Source of the DNA: Luidia sarsii
Taxonomy: Eukaryota > Echinodermata > Asteroidea > Paxillosida > Luidiidae
DNA length: 64,000 nt
Reading direction: 5' to 3'
Assembly (NCBI GenBank): GCA_949987565.1
Contig: OX465104.1
Location: 8,955,313 to 9,019,312 of the forward strand
In this document: positions 11,693-22,330 of the stretch, piece by piece
How positions within the stretch are numbered: position 1 is the stretch's first letter
Layout: the number at the start of each line of letters is the position of its first letter
Notes under the pieces: model-generated
Databases searched by the model: none
Seen by the model: the letters and a program-made list of their open reading frames with translations, nothing else
What the model was told of the DNA's origin: nothing
Made by a program: the position numbers and the translations under genes

Positions 11693-11707
11693 TGTTCGTG
11701 GTTAAAA

Positions 11708-11743
11708 CATACCAGACCAGACCAGACCAGACCAGACCAGACC
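11708..11743 (+). repeat. (ACCAG)n microsatellite
   Basis: About seven ACCAG pentamers. Confidence 0.9.
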
Positions 11744-11820
11744 TAACCTCTGCCCCAGAAGTCGTTCTAGAAGACTTTCCCTTTACAGAATAGCATATCC
11801 CCTGTCGTCTTTAATACCCG

Positions 11821-11828
11821 TGACGTCA
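11821..11828 (+). promoter_or_regulatory. CRE octamer
   Basis: Perfect TGACGTCA, the third of a cluster with 10883 and 11399. Confidence 0.3.
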
Positions 11829-12296
11829 TTAGAAATAGGAGCCAACGCCTTACCTCGAACCTCTAACCCCCGTTTCGTACGCAGGGGCGTCTGTGTCCAG
11901 CCTGCCTTCCATATAGTACCGGTGCCGGTCCGCCCTTCCGTCCCTTCCCCCTCTCTCTTTCTCGGCACCGGTTTCCTTGACATCTCCACTCGCTTGCTTC
12001 CCCCTCCTCTAATGAGTCCCTCCACCACCGCTACCACCACGGGGCAGATATATAGCTTTGATTAGCGGAAAAAACCCCTCGTCCTCCGCGCGCCGACACA
12101 TCACTATGTACGATGAAATTGACATTAAACCTGGTAATCAGGAGGCTGCCACGAGCCCTTGGGAAGTTGCCTCCGTACTCTCCTCTCTCTCTCTCTCTTT
12201 CGCCTTCCTCCCTCCTACACCATTTCCGACATCTTAATTAAGATGCATCGCAGTCGCGTTTTAATTTGGTGGGAATTTTTATCGCCCGATGCCGAT
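11829..12296. other. unassigned sequence
   Basis: Moderately GC-rich to about 12050, then a short CT run at 12178-12200. No gene recognised. Confidence 0.4.
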
Positions 12297-12723
12297 GGAG
12301 AGAGAGGGAGAGCGAGAGAGGAAGAGAGAGAGAGAGAGAGAGCGAGGCAGAGAGAGATGGAGCAAAAGAGGCAGAGAGAGAGATGGAGGGAGAGAGGCAG
12401 ATAGAGAGATGGAGGGAGAGAGGCAGAGAGAGAGATGGAGGGAGAGAGGCAGAGAGAGAGGCAGAGATGGAGAAAGAGAGACAGAGAGAGATGTAGGGAG
12501 AGGCAAAGAGAGAGAGATGGAGGGAGAGGCAGAGAGAGAGAGAGAGATGGAGGGAGAGAGGCAGAGAGAGAGGCAGAGAGAGATGGAGAAAGAGAGACAG
12601 AGAGAGATGTAGGGAGAGGCAAAGAGAGAGAGAGATGGAGGGAGAGGCAGAGAGAGAGAGAGATGAAGAGAGGCAGAGAGAGAGTGGGGCAGAGAGAGAT
12701 GGAGAAAGAGAGGCAGAGAGAGA

Positions 12724-12791
<68 letters not shown>

Positions 12792-12848
12792 GAGAAAGAG
12801 GGAGGGAGAGAGAGAGAGGAGAGAGAGAGAGAGGGGGGAGAGAGAGCC
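12297..12848 (+). repeat. polypurine (GAGA/GGCAGAGA) block
   Basis: Degenerate GGGAGAGGCAGAGAGAGATG units become pure GA at about 12728-12790. The Arg/Glu (+) and Ser/Leu (-) frames are artefacts. Confidence 0.9.
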
Positions 12849-13659
12849 AAGTCGCCAAGCTCACGGGAAGTGTACTGGTCTCCGGGCGATCTGTTCCCTT
12901 CTCGGGCCGAAGTTTCCAACATGAGGGTGGGGGACGAGATACATACAGAGTTGGAAGCAAATTATTAAAGGGGAGCTTTAGAGGAAGACGAGAAAGGTAG
13001 GGCCAGAATATACTGACAGACAACAGAAGAATGAGGCATCGAGGCAGGCAGAGACAGTCCAAAGGCAGATAAGGATGTAATGAGGAGACAGTCAGACACA
13101 GACAGCCAGATGGACGGACGGACTGACGGACATACAATTTTGAGTAGGCCACAGGGAGCGACGGACAAATAAATGTCGGGAAATCATGAACATTTCGGCA
13201 ATTCTGCAATACTCAAAATGTCGCAAAGAAAGAGGCGCTGCCAGAGACACAATGGCAAGTCTGAAAGACGTACATCATGGATGGTTTAATAGCAATGGGC
13301 AGATGTACTACCGTATAGGCCACACCCGCAGACAGACAGAGGGGTAGACGGACGGACGGGCGGACGCATCGGCAGGCTGACGGGGGATGGAAGTCAGGTA
13401 GAGGAACAGGGGGAGAGAAGGCGATGACGCTAGCCACGGAGCATGAGAGCATTTGTTTCCTTTCTGTGCGGGGCATGCATGCACTCTGCGGTGCCGGTCA
13501 CGCGGCGTCAGTGGGGAAAACGATGTAATGACTTTGCATTCATTATTCAGACTCGTCGGCGAGCGCGGTGGGATGTATTATCCATCCCTCCGCTACTTCT
13601 CCGCTCCGCGTGCCAGGAATTCAGATCGGACGAAAGTGTGCCGCCGAAGTGGCTCGGTA
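12849..13659. other. unassigned sequence
   Basis: Short GACGGACG and GACAGACAG runs near 13090 and 13335 continue the neighbouring low complexity. No gene recognised. Confidence 0.4.
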
Positions 13660-14180
13660 GAGAGGTGTTGGGTGGGTGTGTGGGTGGGTCGGTTTGTGGG
13701 TTGGTTGGTGGGTGGGTGGGTAGTTGGGTGGGTGGCTGGTTGTGGTGGGTTGGTGGGTAGTTTGGTGGGTGGCTGGGTGTGGTGTGTTGGTGGGTAGTTG
13801 GGTGGGTGGCTGGGTGCCTGGGTGTGGTGGGTCGGTGGGTGTTTGGGTGGGTGGGTGGCTGGGTGTAGTGGGTCGGTGGGTGTTTGGGTGGGTGGGTGGG
13901 TGTGTTGGGTAGTTGGGTGGGTGGGTGTATGGGTGGGTGGGTGGGTGGTTGGTTGGTGGTTGGGTTGGTGGTGGGTTTGGGTTGGTGGGTGGTGAGTGGA
14001 TGGGTTGGTTGGTGGGTCGGTGGGTGGTTGGTTGGGTGGGTTGGTGTGTGACAGGGTTTGTCAGGGTTTGTTGGGTGGGTGGGTGGTGAGTGGGTGGGTG
14101 AGTAGGTGGGTAGGTGGATGAGTGGGTGGGTGGCAGAGTTTGGGTGGGTGGGTGGATGGGTTTGTAGGTGGATAGGCAAT
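13660..14180 (+). repeat. GGGT/GGTT-rich block, G-quadruplex-prone
   Basis: About 520 bp of GGTGGGTGGGT and TTGGTTGGTGGG variants with almost no C. Runs of GGG every 3-5 bases satisfy the G-quadruplex pattern many times. The Pro/Thr/His frames on the minus strand are artefacts. Confidence 0.9.
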
Positions 14181-14829
14181 ATTTTACCAACGTTTTGTCC
14201 AATGTTGATCAAAATATTAACTGGTAACATTATTTGGTCAATAAAAGGACACAATTATGTTTGACTGTTTTGATCAGGAGTGGTCACTAAACACCCGATA
14301 AAGACGTTTGTGGAATGATTTTGGCGATCGCTGTGCCCATCATTTTCAAAGTGCTTTTTATTTTTTGGAAAAAGATTATTCAGACATGGAAGAGCCGTCG
14401 GAGATTGTTTTGCCTCAGCTGCGGGATGGGGTTGGGCATAGGTGGCTAAACACCTTCCTCCTCTCCCTGGAGGCGCAATCTGTCTATAATGTGAAGGTGA
14501 CGAGCGGCGAGTAACCTTATCATCGCCCACCACACAGTGGCCACCGTATACCGTCCAGGGCCTCGCACCTACGGTCGTCGGAACTCACGCCCCGGCCAGA
14601 TAGGAGCCCGGTCGAGAGTTCTCCATGGATCGGGTTCGGTGTTTTGATCTGCTCCGCCATGAATGATGGCAGACAGCTGCTCCAGTACGGTGAAGATGGG
14701 TAGCTTTTTTGGATCGTGTTGGTTTGATTTGTTTGTGTGTTTTGAGTGTTTTGTATGGGTACTTTGTGTGTATGCTTGTATGCCGAATCGTGGCAGTTTT
14801 GGTATAGCTGTTGCCGGCAGTTCTAGTAA
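14181..14829. other. unassigned sequence
   Basis: Mixed composition. No gene recognised. Confidence 0.4.
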
Positions 14830-15162
14830 AGGGATTTGGTTTGGTTTGGTTTGGTTTTGTTTGCTTGGTTTGGTTTGGTTTGGTTTGGTTTGCTTGGTTT
14901 GGTTTGCTTTGCTTTGCTTTTGTTTTGTTTGGTTTGGTTTTGTTTAGTTTGGTTTGGTTTGGTTCGGTTTGGTTTGGTTTGGTTTGGTTTGGTTTGGTTT
15001 GGTTTGGTTTGGTTTGGTTTGGTTTGGTTTGGTTTGGTTTGGTTTGGTTTGGTTTGGTTTGGTTTGGTTTGGTTTGGTTTGGTTTTTGGTTTGGTTTGGT
15101 TTGGTTTGGTTTGGTTTGGTTTGGTTTGGTTTGGTTTGGTTTGGTTTGGTTTGGTTTGGCAT
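14830..15162 (+). repeat. (TTTGG)n pentanucleotide array
   Basis: Irregular at the left (TTTGC and TTTTG variants up to about 14960), then nearly pure TTTGG to 15160. One TT insertion near 15085 shifts the phase. It is not the canonical animal telomere repeat. Confidence 0.95.
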
Positions 15163-16219
15163 TGGGTTGGGTTTGGTCGTTGCGTGTTGTCTAGGTTTTC
15201 AGCGGTGTAGCTGTATGGTACCGATGGTATGGGATACCGTGAGTAATAGCTGCGGGTTTGACTCGCTTGGAATTGAAACATGTCTCGGTTACATTCGGCT
15301 CGGTTCTGTAAATCCATGAATCTCAAATTCGCTTCGCTCAGACCTCACTTTAATCGTACAGCCACACCGAGGCGCCTGCCTCTTCCACCTAATGCATTTC
15401 CTGCAAGTCCACGCCTTACGTCACAGAGGGTCTTCAATACATCCATTGCTATTATACCTCGACCGAGTCATTATTCGGCGTGGATATTATCTTCTTGGAG
15501 ATACGAATTTCCCACGTAGGCTTGCACAGCAAAGGATCTACGCTTCCGCTCTCCGCCAAAGAGAAAGGGGCCCAGACACGCAGCTATCCCCCAACCTCGT
15601 AATTCCTTGTCGCTCAGAGACGCGATTCCGCGTATTAATAACGATCTGGCAACGGACTGACGTCTGCATGCACAAACCCCGTCCCTTTTGCTATGTTAGG
15701 GGGTTGGGAGGCTGAGAGACGAGCGACGCGTGACATTTCTGACGGGGGTGGGGGTTGGGGTGGGGATCGGGGTATTATTGTCTGAGATCACGCGCGGCCT
15801 CGGAAGACACAAGTCCCCCCACCCTGTCCCCCCATCTCCCCATCTTCCTCTTCCCTCGCTCAGGAGGAAGCTGGACAACTTCATTAAGGCATTAGGCCGC
15901 GCTTTCCTTTTGTGTGTGGCATCTCCCTGTGTTTATCTTCCCCCCTTTCCGCAGTCTCCCAAGAACCGAACCATGCCCTTCTGGCTGATCCGCCGAATCG
16001 CTTCGTTTCCACCGTTGACATTTTGCTCAGTGTCTTCCATTCCCTCAGCCCATTCCTAGAGTTTATAGTGACACGGTAGTTTTTTCCCTTCCAAGAATGT
16101 TTGTATATGGACGTTGAATAAATTATAAACGCCTTTGGTTTATTTTATTGCTCCGTTCCGTTCCGTCATGATCCTTTCTACTCCCTTTGTGCAACATTAT
16201 GTTCTGTACCATTATACTC
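15163..16219. other. unassigned sequence
   Basis: No gene recognised. A G-quadruplex-like GGGGGTGGGGGTTGGGG run lies at about 15744-15775. Confidence 0.4.
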
Positions 16220-16965
16220 AACTAAGTTCTATTTTGTCCTGCTCTGCGTTGTTCTGTCAGCTCTGCTCTGTTCTGCTCTGTTCTGCTTTGTTCTGCTGTG
16301 CTGTGCTCTGTTCTGCTTTGTTTTGCTGTGCTGTGCTGTGCTCTGTTCAGTTCTGCTGAGCTGTGCTCTGTTCTACTTTGTTCTGCTGTGCTGTGCTCTG
16401 TTCTGCTTTGTTTTGCTGTGCTGTGCTCTGTTCTGCTTTGTTCTGCTGTGCTGTGCTCTGTTCTGCTTTGTTCTGCTGTGCTGTGCTCTGTTCTGCTTTG
16501 TTTTGCTGTGCTGTGCTGTGTTCTGCTTTGTTCTGCTGTGCTGTGCTCTGTTCTGCTTTGTTCTGCTGTGCTGTGCTCTGTTCTGCTTTGTTTTGCTGTG
16601 CTGTGCTCTGTTCTGCTTTGTTCTGCTGTGCTGTGCTCTGTTCTGCTTTGTTCTGCTGTGCTGTGCTCTGTTCTGCTTTGTTTTGCTGTGCTGTGCTCTG
16701 TTCTGCTTTGTTTTGCTGTGCTGTGCTCTGTTCTGCTTCGTTCTGCTGTGCTGTGCTCTGTTCTGCTTTGTTCTGCTGTGCTGTGCTCTGTTCTGCTCTG
16801 TACTGCTGTGCTGTGCTCTGTTCTGTTCTGCTGTGCTGTGCTCTGATCTGCTTTGTTCTGATATGCTCAGCTCTGTTCTGCTTTGTTCTGCTGTGCTGTG
16901 CTCTCCTGTGCTCTTTCTGCTGTGCTGTGCTGTGCTGTGCTGTGCTCTGTTCTGCTCTGTTATGC
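16220..16965 (+). repeat. 30-bp minisatellite with 90-bp higher order
   Basis: The unit is CTGTGCTGTGCTCTG followed by TTCTGCTTTGTT, with minor variants, and repeats every 30 bp from about 16290 to 16860. The variant TTTTGCTGTG appears at 16321, 16411, 16501, 16591 and 16681, exactly every third unit. The reading frames of 180-470 codons here result from a period divisible by three. Confidence 0.95.
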
Positions 16966-17029
16966 TCTATTTTGGTATATTCTATTCCGCTTCTTTGCTT
17001 CTTTTCGCTGTATTCTGCTCTACAGTGTT

Positions 17030-17485
17030 TTTCTCTGCTCTGCTATGCCCTGCATGCTCTGATATGGCCTGCGTGCTCTGCTATGCCCTGGTCTGCTATG
17101 CCCTGGTCTGCTATGCCCTGGTCTGCTATGCCCTGCTCTGCTATGCCCTGCTCTGTTATGCCCTGCATGCTCTGCTATGCCCTGCTCTGCTATGCCCTGC
17201 TCTGCTATGCCCTGCTCTGCTATGCCCTGCTCTGCTATGCCCTGCTCTGCTATGCCCTGCTCTGTTATGCCCTGCTCTGCTATGCCCTGCTCAGCTATGC
17301 CCTGCTCTGCTATGCCCTGCTCTGTTATGCCCTGCATGCTCTGCTATGCCCTGCTCTGCTATGCCCTGCTCTGTTATGCCCTGCTCTGCTATGCCCTGCT
17401 CTGCTATGCCCTGCTCTGCTATGCCCTGCTCTGCTATTGCGTGCTATACCATGCCCTGCTATGCCATGCTCTGCTATGTATGGCT
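17030..17485 (+). repeat. 15-bp minisatellite CTCTGCTATGCCCTG
   Basis: About 28 copies in near-perfect phase with TTATG and GTCTG variants. The unit looks related to the preceding 30-bp array (both built from TGCT/CTCTG words), separated by a degenerate stretch of about 70 bp. Confidence 0.95.
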
Positions 17486-18419
17486 ATGATCTGTTGTGCT
17501 GGGTTCGTCTATGCTCTGTTGTGTCAGGAAATCGTTTTCATAATGACGAAATGGATGCTACCGTCACAGCCAATGTGCCGTCATTTTACAAGATGGGCGA
17601 ACGCGAAATATTAGCGATGATGTTCTTTTTCGATCAAGATACCTCAAAACATCACCAGAAGGCCTATCTTTGCAAGCTTCTCCTTCCCTGCAATCTCAAT
17701 CAACATTATTTTGCACAATTTCGCACTTCATACACAAACACAATGCCATATCACGCGATGCACCTTAGATAATTCCGTCTCAATAACAAGAACATCCATC
17801 TCGGCATCTCAATGCATTAGTGTCCGTCCAACTTTGGCTTTAATGATGTTGTTTGTTTGTCCTTGCCTTCCCGCTCTACCCAAACACGCAGCGATGACGT
17901 AAGACGTTTCACCAAACCACGCCCGTGTGCCTGCTTTTAAGGCAGGAGAAGAAAAAAATAACGAAATTAAAATATATGCTTTCCCCCGTCATCTCCATAA
18001 ATGGCTGCTCACGCTACCGCATACGACTGTTGTTTCTCCCCATATCTCTAGTGCTTGTTTATGACATCTGCACGCTTCGTCCGTTTATGACCGTTACTAT
18101 TCGGCTTCAGAGCACCACCAATGGAAATATATCAATCAGTATTAGACTTTCAACCACCTTTTAGAGATTTGTTTTTAGTTGTCGTTTATTCGATAGATAT
18201 TAGAAAATGGAGAAGGAATTCTGGCTGACTGTTGCGCGAGTTGTAATGAGAAAAACAAATCAATTTGTCTGACCGGCCAGTACGCGAAATGTGTGTGGGT
18301 TTTGTTTCTCAAGAAAATACATGGAGGTGATGCTTGGTATCTCACGTTCGCATTAACTCACAAGTGATCTGAGGTTTCGGATATCCTTTCTAGTGTCTGC
18401 CTTATCATTTAATTTTTCA
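17486..18419. other. unassigned sequence
   Basis: AT-richer sequence without a recognisable gene or repeat. Confidence 0.4.
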
Positions 18420-18500
18420 GAAGTCACACTCCTTTCAGGAGAGAAAGGTCCTGCTAGGATCGAAATGTTAGGCCCTCTAAACGGTTGAGATTTAGCAACG
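18420..18500 (-). repeat. family B repeat fragment
   Basis: GAGAAAGGTCCTGCTAGGAT then CGAAATGTTAGGCCCTC is the family B core in reverse orientation. Confidence 0.7.
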
Positions 18501-18589
18501 TGGGTTGCCCAAGTGTTTGTATCGCTCCAAAAGGTAAACCCCAAAATATCAACAGTGCATGTGTGCTATCTTTCTCACAAGGACAAGTT

Positions 18590-18742
18590 GGAATTTTTTT
18601 TGGCCTTTTAATACTTTCTCAGATAATTGAGCTAAAATCTTAGCATGATTTCATTTTTGGAATGTTTAATGGTTTAACATACAAACTGTGGCAATCTTTC
18701 GATTTTTTACCAATGTTGTATCATCGGGCCTTTATGTTCTGA
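18590..18742 (-). repeat. family D MITE fragment
   Basis: In reverse it shows the terminus AAAGGCCC...ATACAACATTGG, then TGCCACAGTTTG and TGTTAAACCATTAAACATTC, as in the copies at 52459 and 60418. It preserves an outer end that is degraded in those copies. Confidence 0.65.
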
Positions 18743-18884
18743 TTCATAGGATCAGTTTGTCAACCCGAACCTCACTGTTGTTTCCTGTTTAGTAAAGAAG
18801 AGTGGAGTACAAGTCAAAAGCGATCGACATCACATCGTAATTCCTGTTTACACAGGAAAGACTTTTCCTACTTGGCAGATTTTC

Positions 18885-18925
18885 ACAATATTAAGCGGCT
18901 CTATGAAATTGGGCCTTGGGTCGAA
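18885..18925 (+). repeat. isolated terminal module (TTAAGCGGCTCTATGAAAT)
   Basis: Matches sequence directly outside the right end of family C at 38042 and, more weakly, of family D at 52820. Probably a terminus of a related element. Confidence 0.4.
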
Positions 18926-18949
18926 AACGTGGAATTTCAGCTCACTGCT

Positions 18950-19320
18950 TCCTTTGAGAACTATGCACCACCGCCTCCTCGTCTTCAAAAGAGTCAACCC
19001 ACACGGTGCATCCGCAAACGTTACTCGACGTACCACGTCCACCGTGCCAAGTTTCGACTCTCGCTTGCCGAGAGTCGGTTGGGGACTCGACGGTCGAGTT
19101 CGGGCGCGCGCGTTCTCGGGCTGTTCGCGAACAACCCCGGCGGATCGGAGGTGGTGTGTGATACGATCCTGTTCCGAGTGCAGCTGCGTTCCTCGGGTCG
19201 TGCTCGCGCGGTTGGAGCGAGCGCGAACAGGGGTTTGCCCGAACTCGACCTCGGTGACGGTCCCCGCACCTTGTGGTTGATCGCACGAGGCAGGGTCAGG
19301 GCCGTCTGAAGCGTTCGATA
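18950..19320. other. GC- and CpG-rich island in AT-rich surroundings
   Basis: Dense in CG, with short inverted words such as GACTCGACGGTCGAGTTC and TGTTCGCGAACA. Open frames of about 110-145 codons in several phases reflect low stop density and match no family I know. It could be an old GC-rich insert or a CpG island without a visible exon. Confidence 0.35.
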
Positions 19321-19892
19321 CACCACCTCACTCAACGTCGGATGCAAGCGTGGATTCTGTAGCCTTTAATCCCATCGCCTTCCTCCAGCTCGTAGACTTC
19401 TCAGTTGTGGGGGGGGGGGTGGTGGACCCAGGTCCCAGTGTTGTCTGTGATGGCGGCTGTTCCCCGAGGGGCGTCCCCATGGAGTGTCCCGGAATGACCT
19501 ACTTGTAGGGAGGGGCGCTGCCTAACCTTTCAGTCGGGCTTCTTCAGTGTGGATGTGCAGGACTGTCTCGATCGATCGGTCGATGAATTTCATATCGTGA
19601 ATAGCCTTGGCTCCTTGGCCGCACCGCAGAGCAATCGAAGAGTTACCCGTTTCACCTGCCCGCTAGCACCCCTGTCTTACCGTGGGCTTGCGGCGGTTTC
19701 ATTTAGTCTGTCATTAAAGATCTCGATTTTCATAGCTACGCTACGCCCGCCCGTACAGTGTGTTGCACACGGAGCCGCGCCTGAGGTGTTAAATCCAGGG
19801 CCGTAAGCGTGCATGCATTTTCAAGTTTTTGGGGAAAACTAGAACAGGGTCGACAGGGTTTGAGAGATTGTGTATGGCGGAGGCACAACATT
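19321..19892. other. unassigned sequence
   Basis: A G10 run near 19410. No gene recognised. Confidence 0.35.
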
Positions 19893-20010
19893 ATGGAACG
19901 TTTGGCGGTGACACCATGTAGGTCTTCTCTGGTTAGGAGGAGTGTGGTTCTGGGGGTGAACCGGTAACTCGACGTTTCGGTCAGTGTGCACCGTGGCCGT
20001 CATCGGGAGA
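19893..20010 (+). repeat. family A copy
   Basis: AACGTTTGGCGGTGACACCA, the degenerate GGTTCTGGGGGTGAACCGG hairpin and AACTCGACGTTTCGGTCAG, in the usual order. Confidence 0.7.
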
Positions 20011-20097
20011 CTGCTGAATTCCAACTGCCATTGGTGCTTATGATTACACAGACGTCATCACTACAGCCATTGCAAACAATTCATATAGGGCTGAGTG

Positions 20098-20325
20098 AGA
20101 TAGAGAGAAGGAGAGAGATGGGAGAGGGGGAGGAGAGAGAGAAACAAATAAAGAAGGACACTGAGATGCATATACACAGAGAGACAGACAGGCAGACAGA
20201 CATACAGACAGTAGACAGCTAGACAGACATAATGGCAGAGAGACAGCCAAAGAGAGACAGAGGGAGAGAGACAAAACGAGACCGAGCGGGAGAGAAAGAG
20301 AGATAGACAGGATTGACCGAGAGAC
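20098..20325 (+). repeat. GAGAGA/GACAGACA-rich block
   Basis: About 230 bp of purine-rich, C-containing low complexity. Confidence 0.85.
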
Positions 20326-20427
20326 CGGGGGAGGAAGCCGTAATCAACGCCACGGAGATAAGGATTGCACTGCAGTGACATACAAGCGCTATATTTACGT
20401 GAGGATAATCCATCACACGACCTCGAC

Positions 20428-20482
20428 CAGCTCGGCCGGTGGTCAAGTGGTCAAGACGTCTTCACTGGAGAGCAGGGTTCGA
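20428..20482 (+). repeat. left part of interrupted tRNA-derived SINE
   Basis: AGCTCGGCCGGTGGTCAAGT then GGTCAAGACGTCTTCACTGG resembles the box-A half of the SINE heads (compare AGCTCGGTGGTCCAGTGG in the minus-strand head at 8121-8187). The matching box-B half is found only at about 20903, beyond the family E and A sequence. Confidence 0.5.
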
Positions 20483-20902
20483 TTTCACCAAACTCATCGT
20501 AGCTTGCGATCAGTCGTAAGACCATGAGCGATGCGCACAAATCATTGGGCCTAACACAAGTTACGATGGAAAAGACTTGAAGGTTTGCATGGTGGAAACA
20601 ATTATCCTCTTCAACGGTCACGACCGCAAGTTTTGGCGGGAAGGTTCCTCCACGCTTCACCGCTCCTCCAAGCCATACAAAACCCCTGATGATAGTAGGA
20701 ATCCAGCAGTCTCCTGACGACGAGCAGAGTACACACTGCTCGAAACGTTGAGTCACCGGCTCTTTTAAGAGCCACACTCAGTATGAAAAGAGATGATACA
20801 CATGGTGTCACCGCAAACCAATTAATAATAATTGTTTCCAACTTACGATGGGTTATCCATCGTAAGTTGAGTTACGATGTATCGTAAGGCTTTGTGAAAC
20901 CC
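20480..20902. repeat. family E palindromic element interrupted by family A
   Basis: The ends TTTCACCAAACTC and GCTTTGTGAAA and the internal words TTACGATGGGTTATCCATCG and AGTTGAGTTACGATG match, in reverse, the uninterrupted 145-bp copy at 54751-54895. Family A sequence splits the E sequence between 20579 and 20843. Confidence 0.75.
20580..20842 (-). mobile_element. full-length family A insertion (about 263 bp) with 9-bp target duplication
   Basis: TTACGATGG occurs at 20571-20579 and again at 20843-20851, flanking the insertion exactly. Inside are AAGACTTGAAGGTTTGCATG, the reversed CGAAACGTTGAGTCACC core, the GGCTCTTTTAAGAGCC hairpin and ATGGTGTCACCGCAAACC. A target duplication of about 9 bp would suit Mutator- or hAT-like transposition, but no clear terminal inverted repeat is seen, so the superfamily is unassigned. 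Confidence 0.7.
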
Positions 20903-21010
20903 ACCACAGGAGCCTTGCGGGTTCAAATCCTGCCTCAGTGTTTTTTTCCATGTCGAGCAGGGCAAACCTTCATTGAATTACATTCTCCTCGACATCATCA
21001 TGTTATAACA
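20903..21010 (+). repeat. right part of interrupted SINE with 3' domain
   Basis: Starts with GCCTTGCGGGTTCAAATCCT (box B), then a T-run, then CATTGAATTACATTCTCCTC. That last word also occurs at about 8305 downstream of another SINE. Confidence 0.55.
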
Positions 21011-22279
21011 TCACCATGTTATAAATATCTATTTCCGATAAACCTCATATCTCCCCTTTCTCTTCAAAGCCCTCTTGTTCTACCGGCAAATAACAGAAAA
21101 CAGACCACCTTTGTGTCCCTTGAGTCAAAGGTAAGATCCAATCTACCAATAAATCCACCACAAAAGGTGACTTCACTCTTTATCGGAAGGAGGGGGGTTA
21201 CTTTGTCCCGCGAAAGAGGACTCAGAGCATGTGAAATAGGTTATTCACATACACCAACTAGACACGGCTCTCAAGTAAAACCACACACGGTATAGGCAAG
21301 CATGTGGTGTTTCTCATCACCGTCCTTGCCAGTTTAGACTTTCTTACGGAGAGAGAAGTTTGAATGTGAAGGACGCTTTCCTTTCTGAAAACGGAAACCA
21401 AATCATTGCCAATGGTAAATAAGTAAATTGTAAACACGTAAATCCTCGGAGGAGAGCAGGAAGAAGAGTCAGTTCCTTCGTCTGATTTCCCATGGCAACG
21501 GTGCGAATCAGAGGCCTGAGAAATCTTGGTTGCCGACGAACCTTCCCTCGTGAATAGTAATGGTGGCTATTGTCTCGCCTTTCCGCTTATATATACATGC
21601 ACGTTCCAAGCCGCGTAACAATGTTTGCCCGAAGCCGACACAAAAAAACGCTCGGCTTTTGTATTATTTGCCCATGTTTGCCCCCCCCCCCAAACAAACA
21701 AAAATCCCTTAAAAGCCGCGGTTTGGACATCGTCCCCCGGAGACGTAAATTATCTGCGGTAACGCGCTGTAGTTTTCGTGTTTCTCTCCATCCCTGTAGC
21801 ATTTACCCGTAATTCCTTTCAATCGTCAGTGGCCGATATTTTTGGGGTTCAGTCCCTAATGGACACTGTCAGGGTCTCCACTCTCCCGGAGAAGACAAAT
21901 TGAGTTGGCTTTTGAGCAAGATGGATGAACGCGCTCGCTAAGTCTCCCCGCTTTCTTTTATCAGTGGCGCGCTGGGACGTTGCAGTGCGGGAATTATGTT
22001 TGCATTATATATTTTTTTTTTGGGGGGGGTGGATAAGACACGGCCGCGTGGTTGGCCACAAGAAGATCTGGGACGACTCTGTTGTGTTGAGAGTTCGTGT
22101 GGCCGATTTCCTCCTGGTTGACGCGTCTACGATATCCGCCTCCACTCCCACGGGGGAGTGTGTGCACGATCGGGCAGGCTGGTCACACGTCTAGACCGCC
22201 ACAAAGAATGATTCTCTGCAGAGAATCTCGCCCATTCTCTCCCCATTCACAATATATAGGCCTATTGCTCGCTGACAAC
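21011..22279. other. unassigned sequence
   Basis: No gene recognised. Contains a C11 run near 21680 and a T10-G8 junction at about 22011-22029. Confidence 0.4.
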
Positions 22280-22330
22280 TCTCGAAGATCTTGAAGGCCT
22301 GACGTTTCGATCCTAGCTGAACCCTTCTCA
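22280..22330 (+). repeat. family B fragment
   Basis: AAGGCCTGACGTTTCGATCC then TAGCTGAACCCTTCTC. Confidence 0.6.

Noticed and set aside
13547..14254. Thr/Pro/His-rich protein on the minus strand resembling a mucin-like repeat
   Set aside because: Product of the GGGT-rich tract, open in two overlapping frames with no signal peptide or unique domain.
14960..15162. Telomeric repeat tract
   Set aside because: The unit is TTTGG, not TTAGGG or TTAGG, and it lies between ordinary sequences.
16323..17772. Cys/Leu/Ser-rich open frames of 180-470 codons
   Set aside because: They coincide with 30-bp and 15-bp minisatellites whose periods are divisible by three, so several frames stay open on repeat DNA. 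The periodicity is nucleotide-level, not protein-level.
18872..19347. Overlapping 108-145 codon frames in the GC-rich island
   Set aside because: Open in several phases on both strands because stop codons are rare in CG-rich DNA; no known motif.
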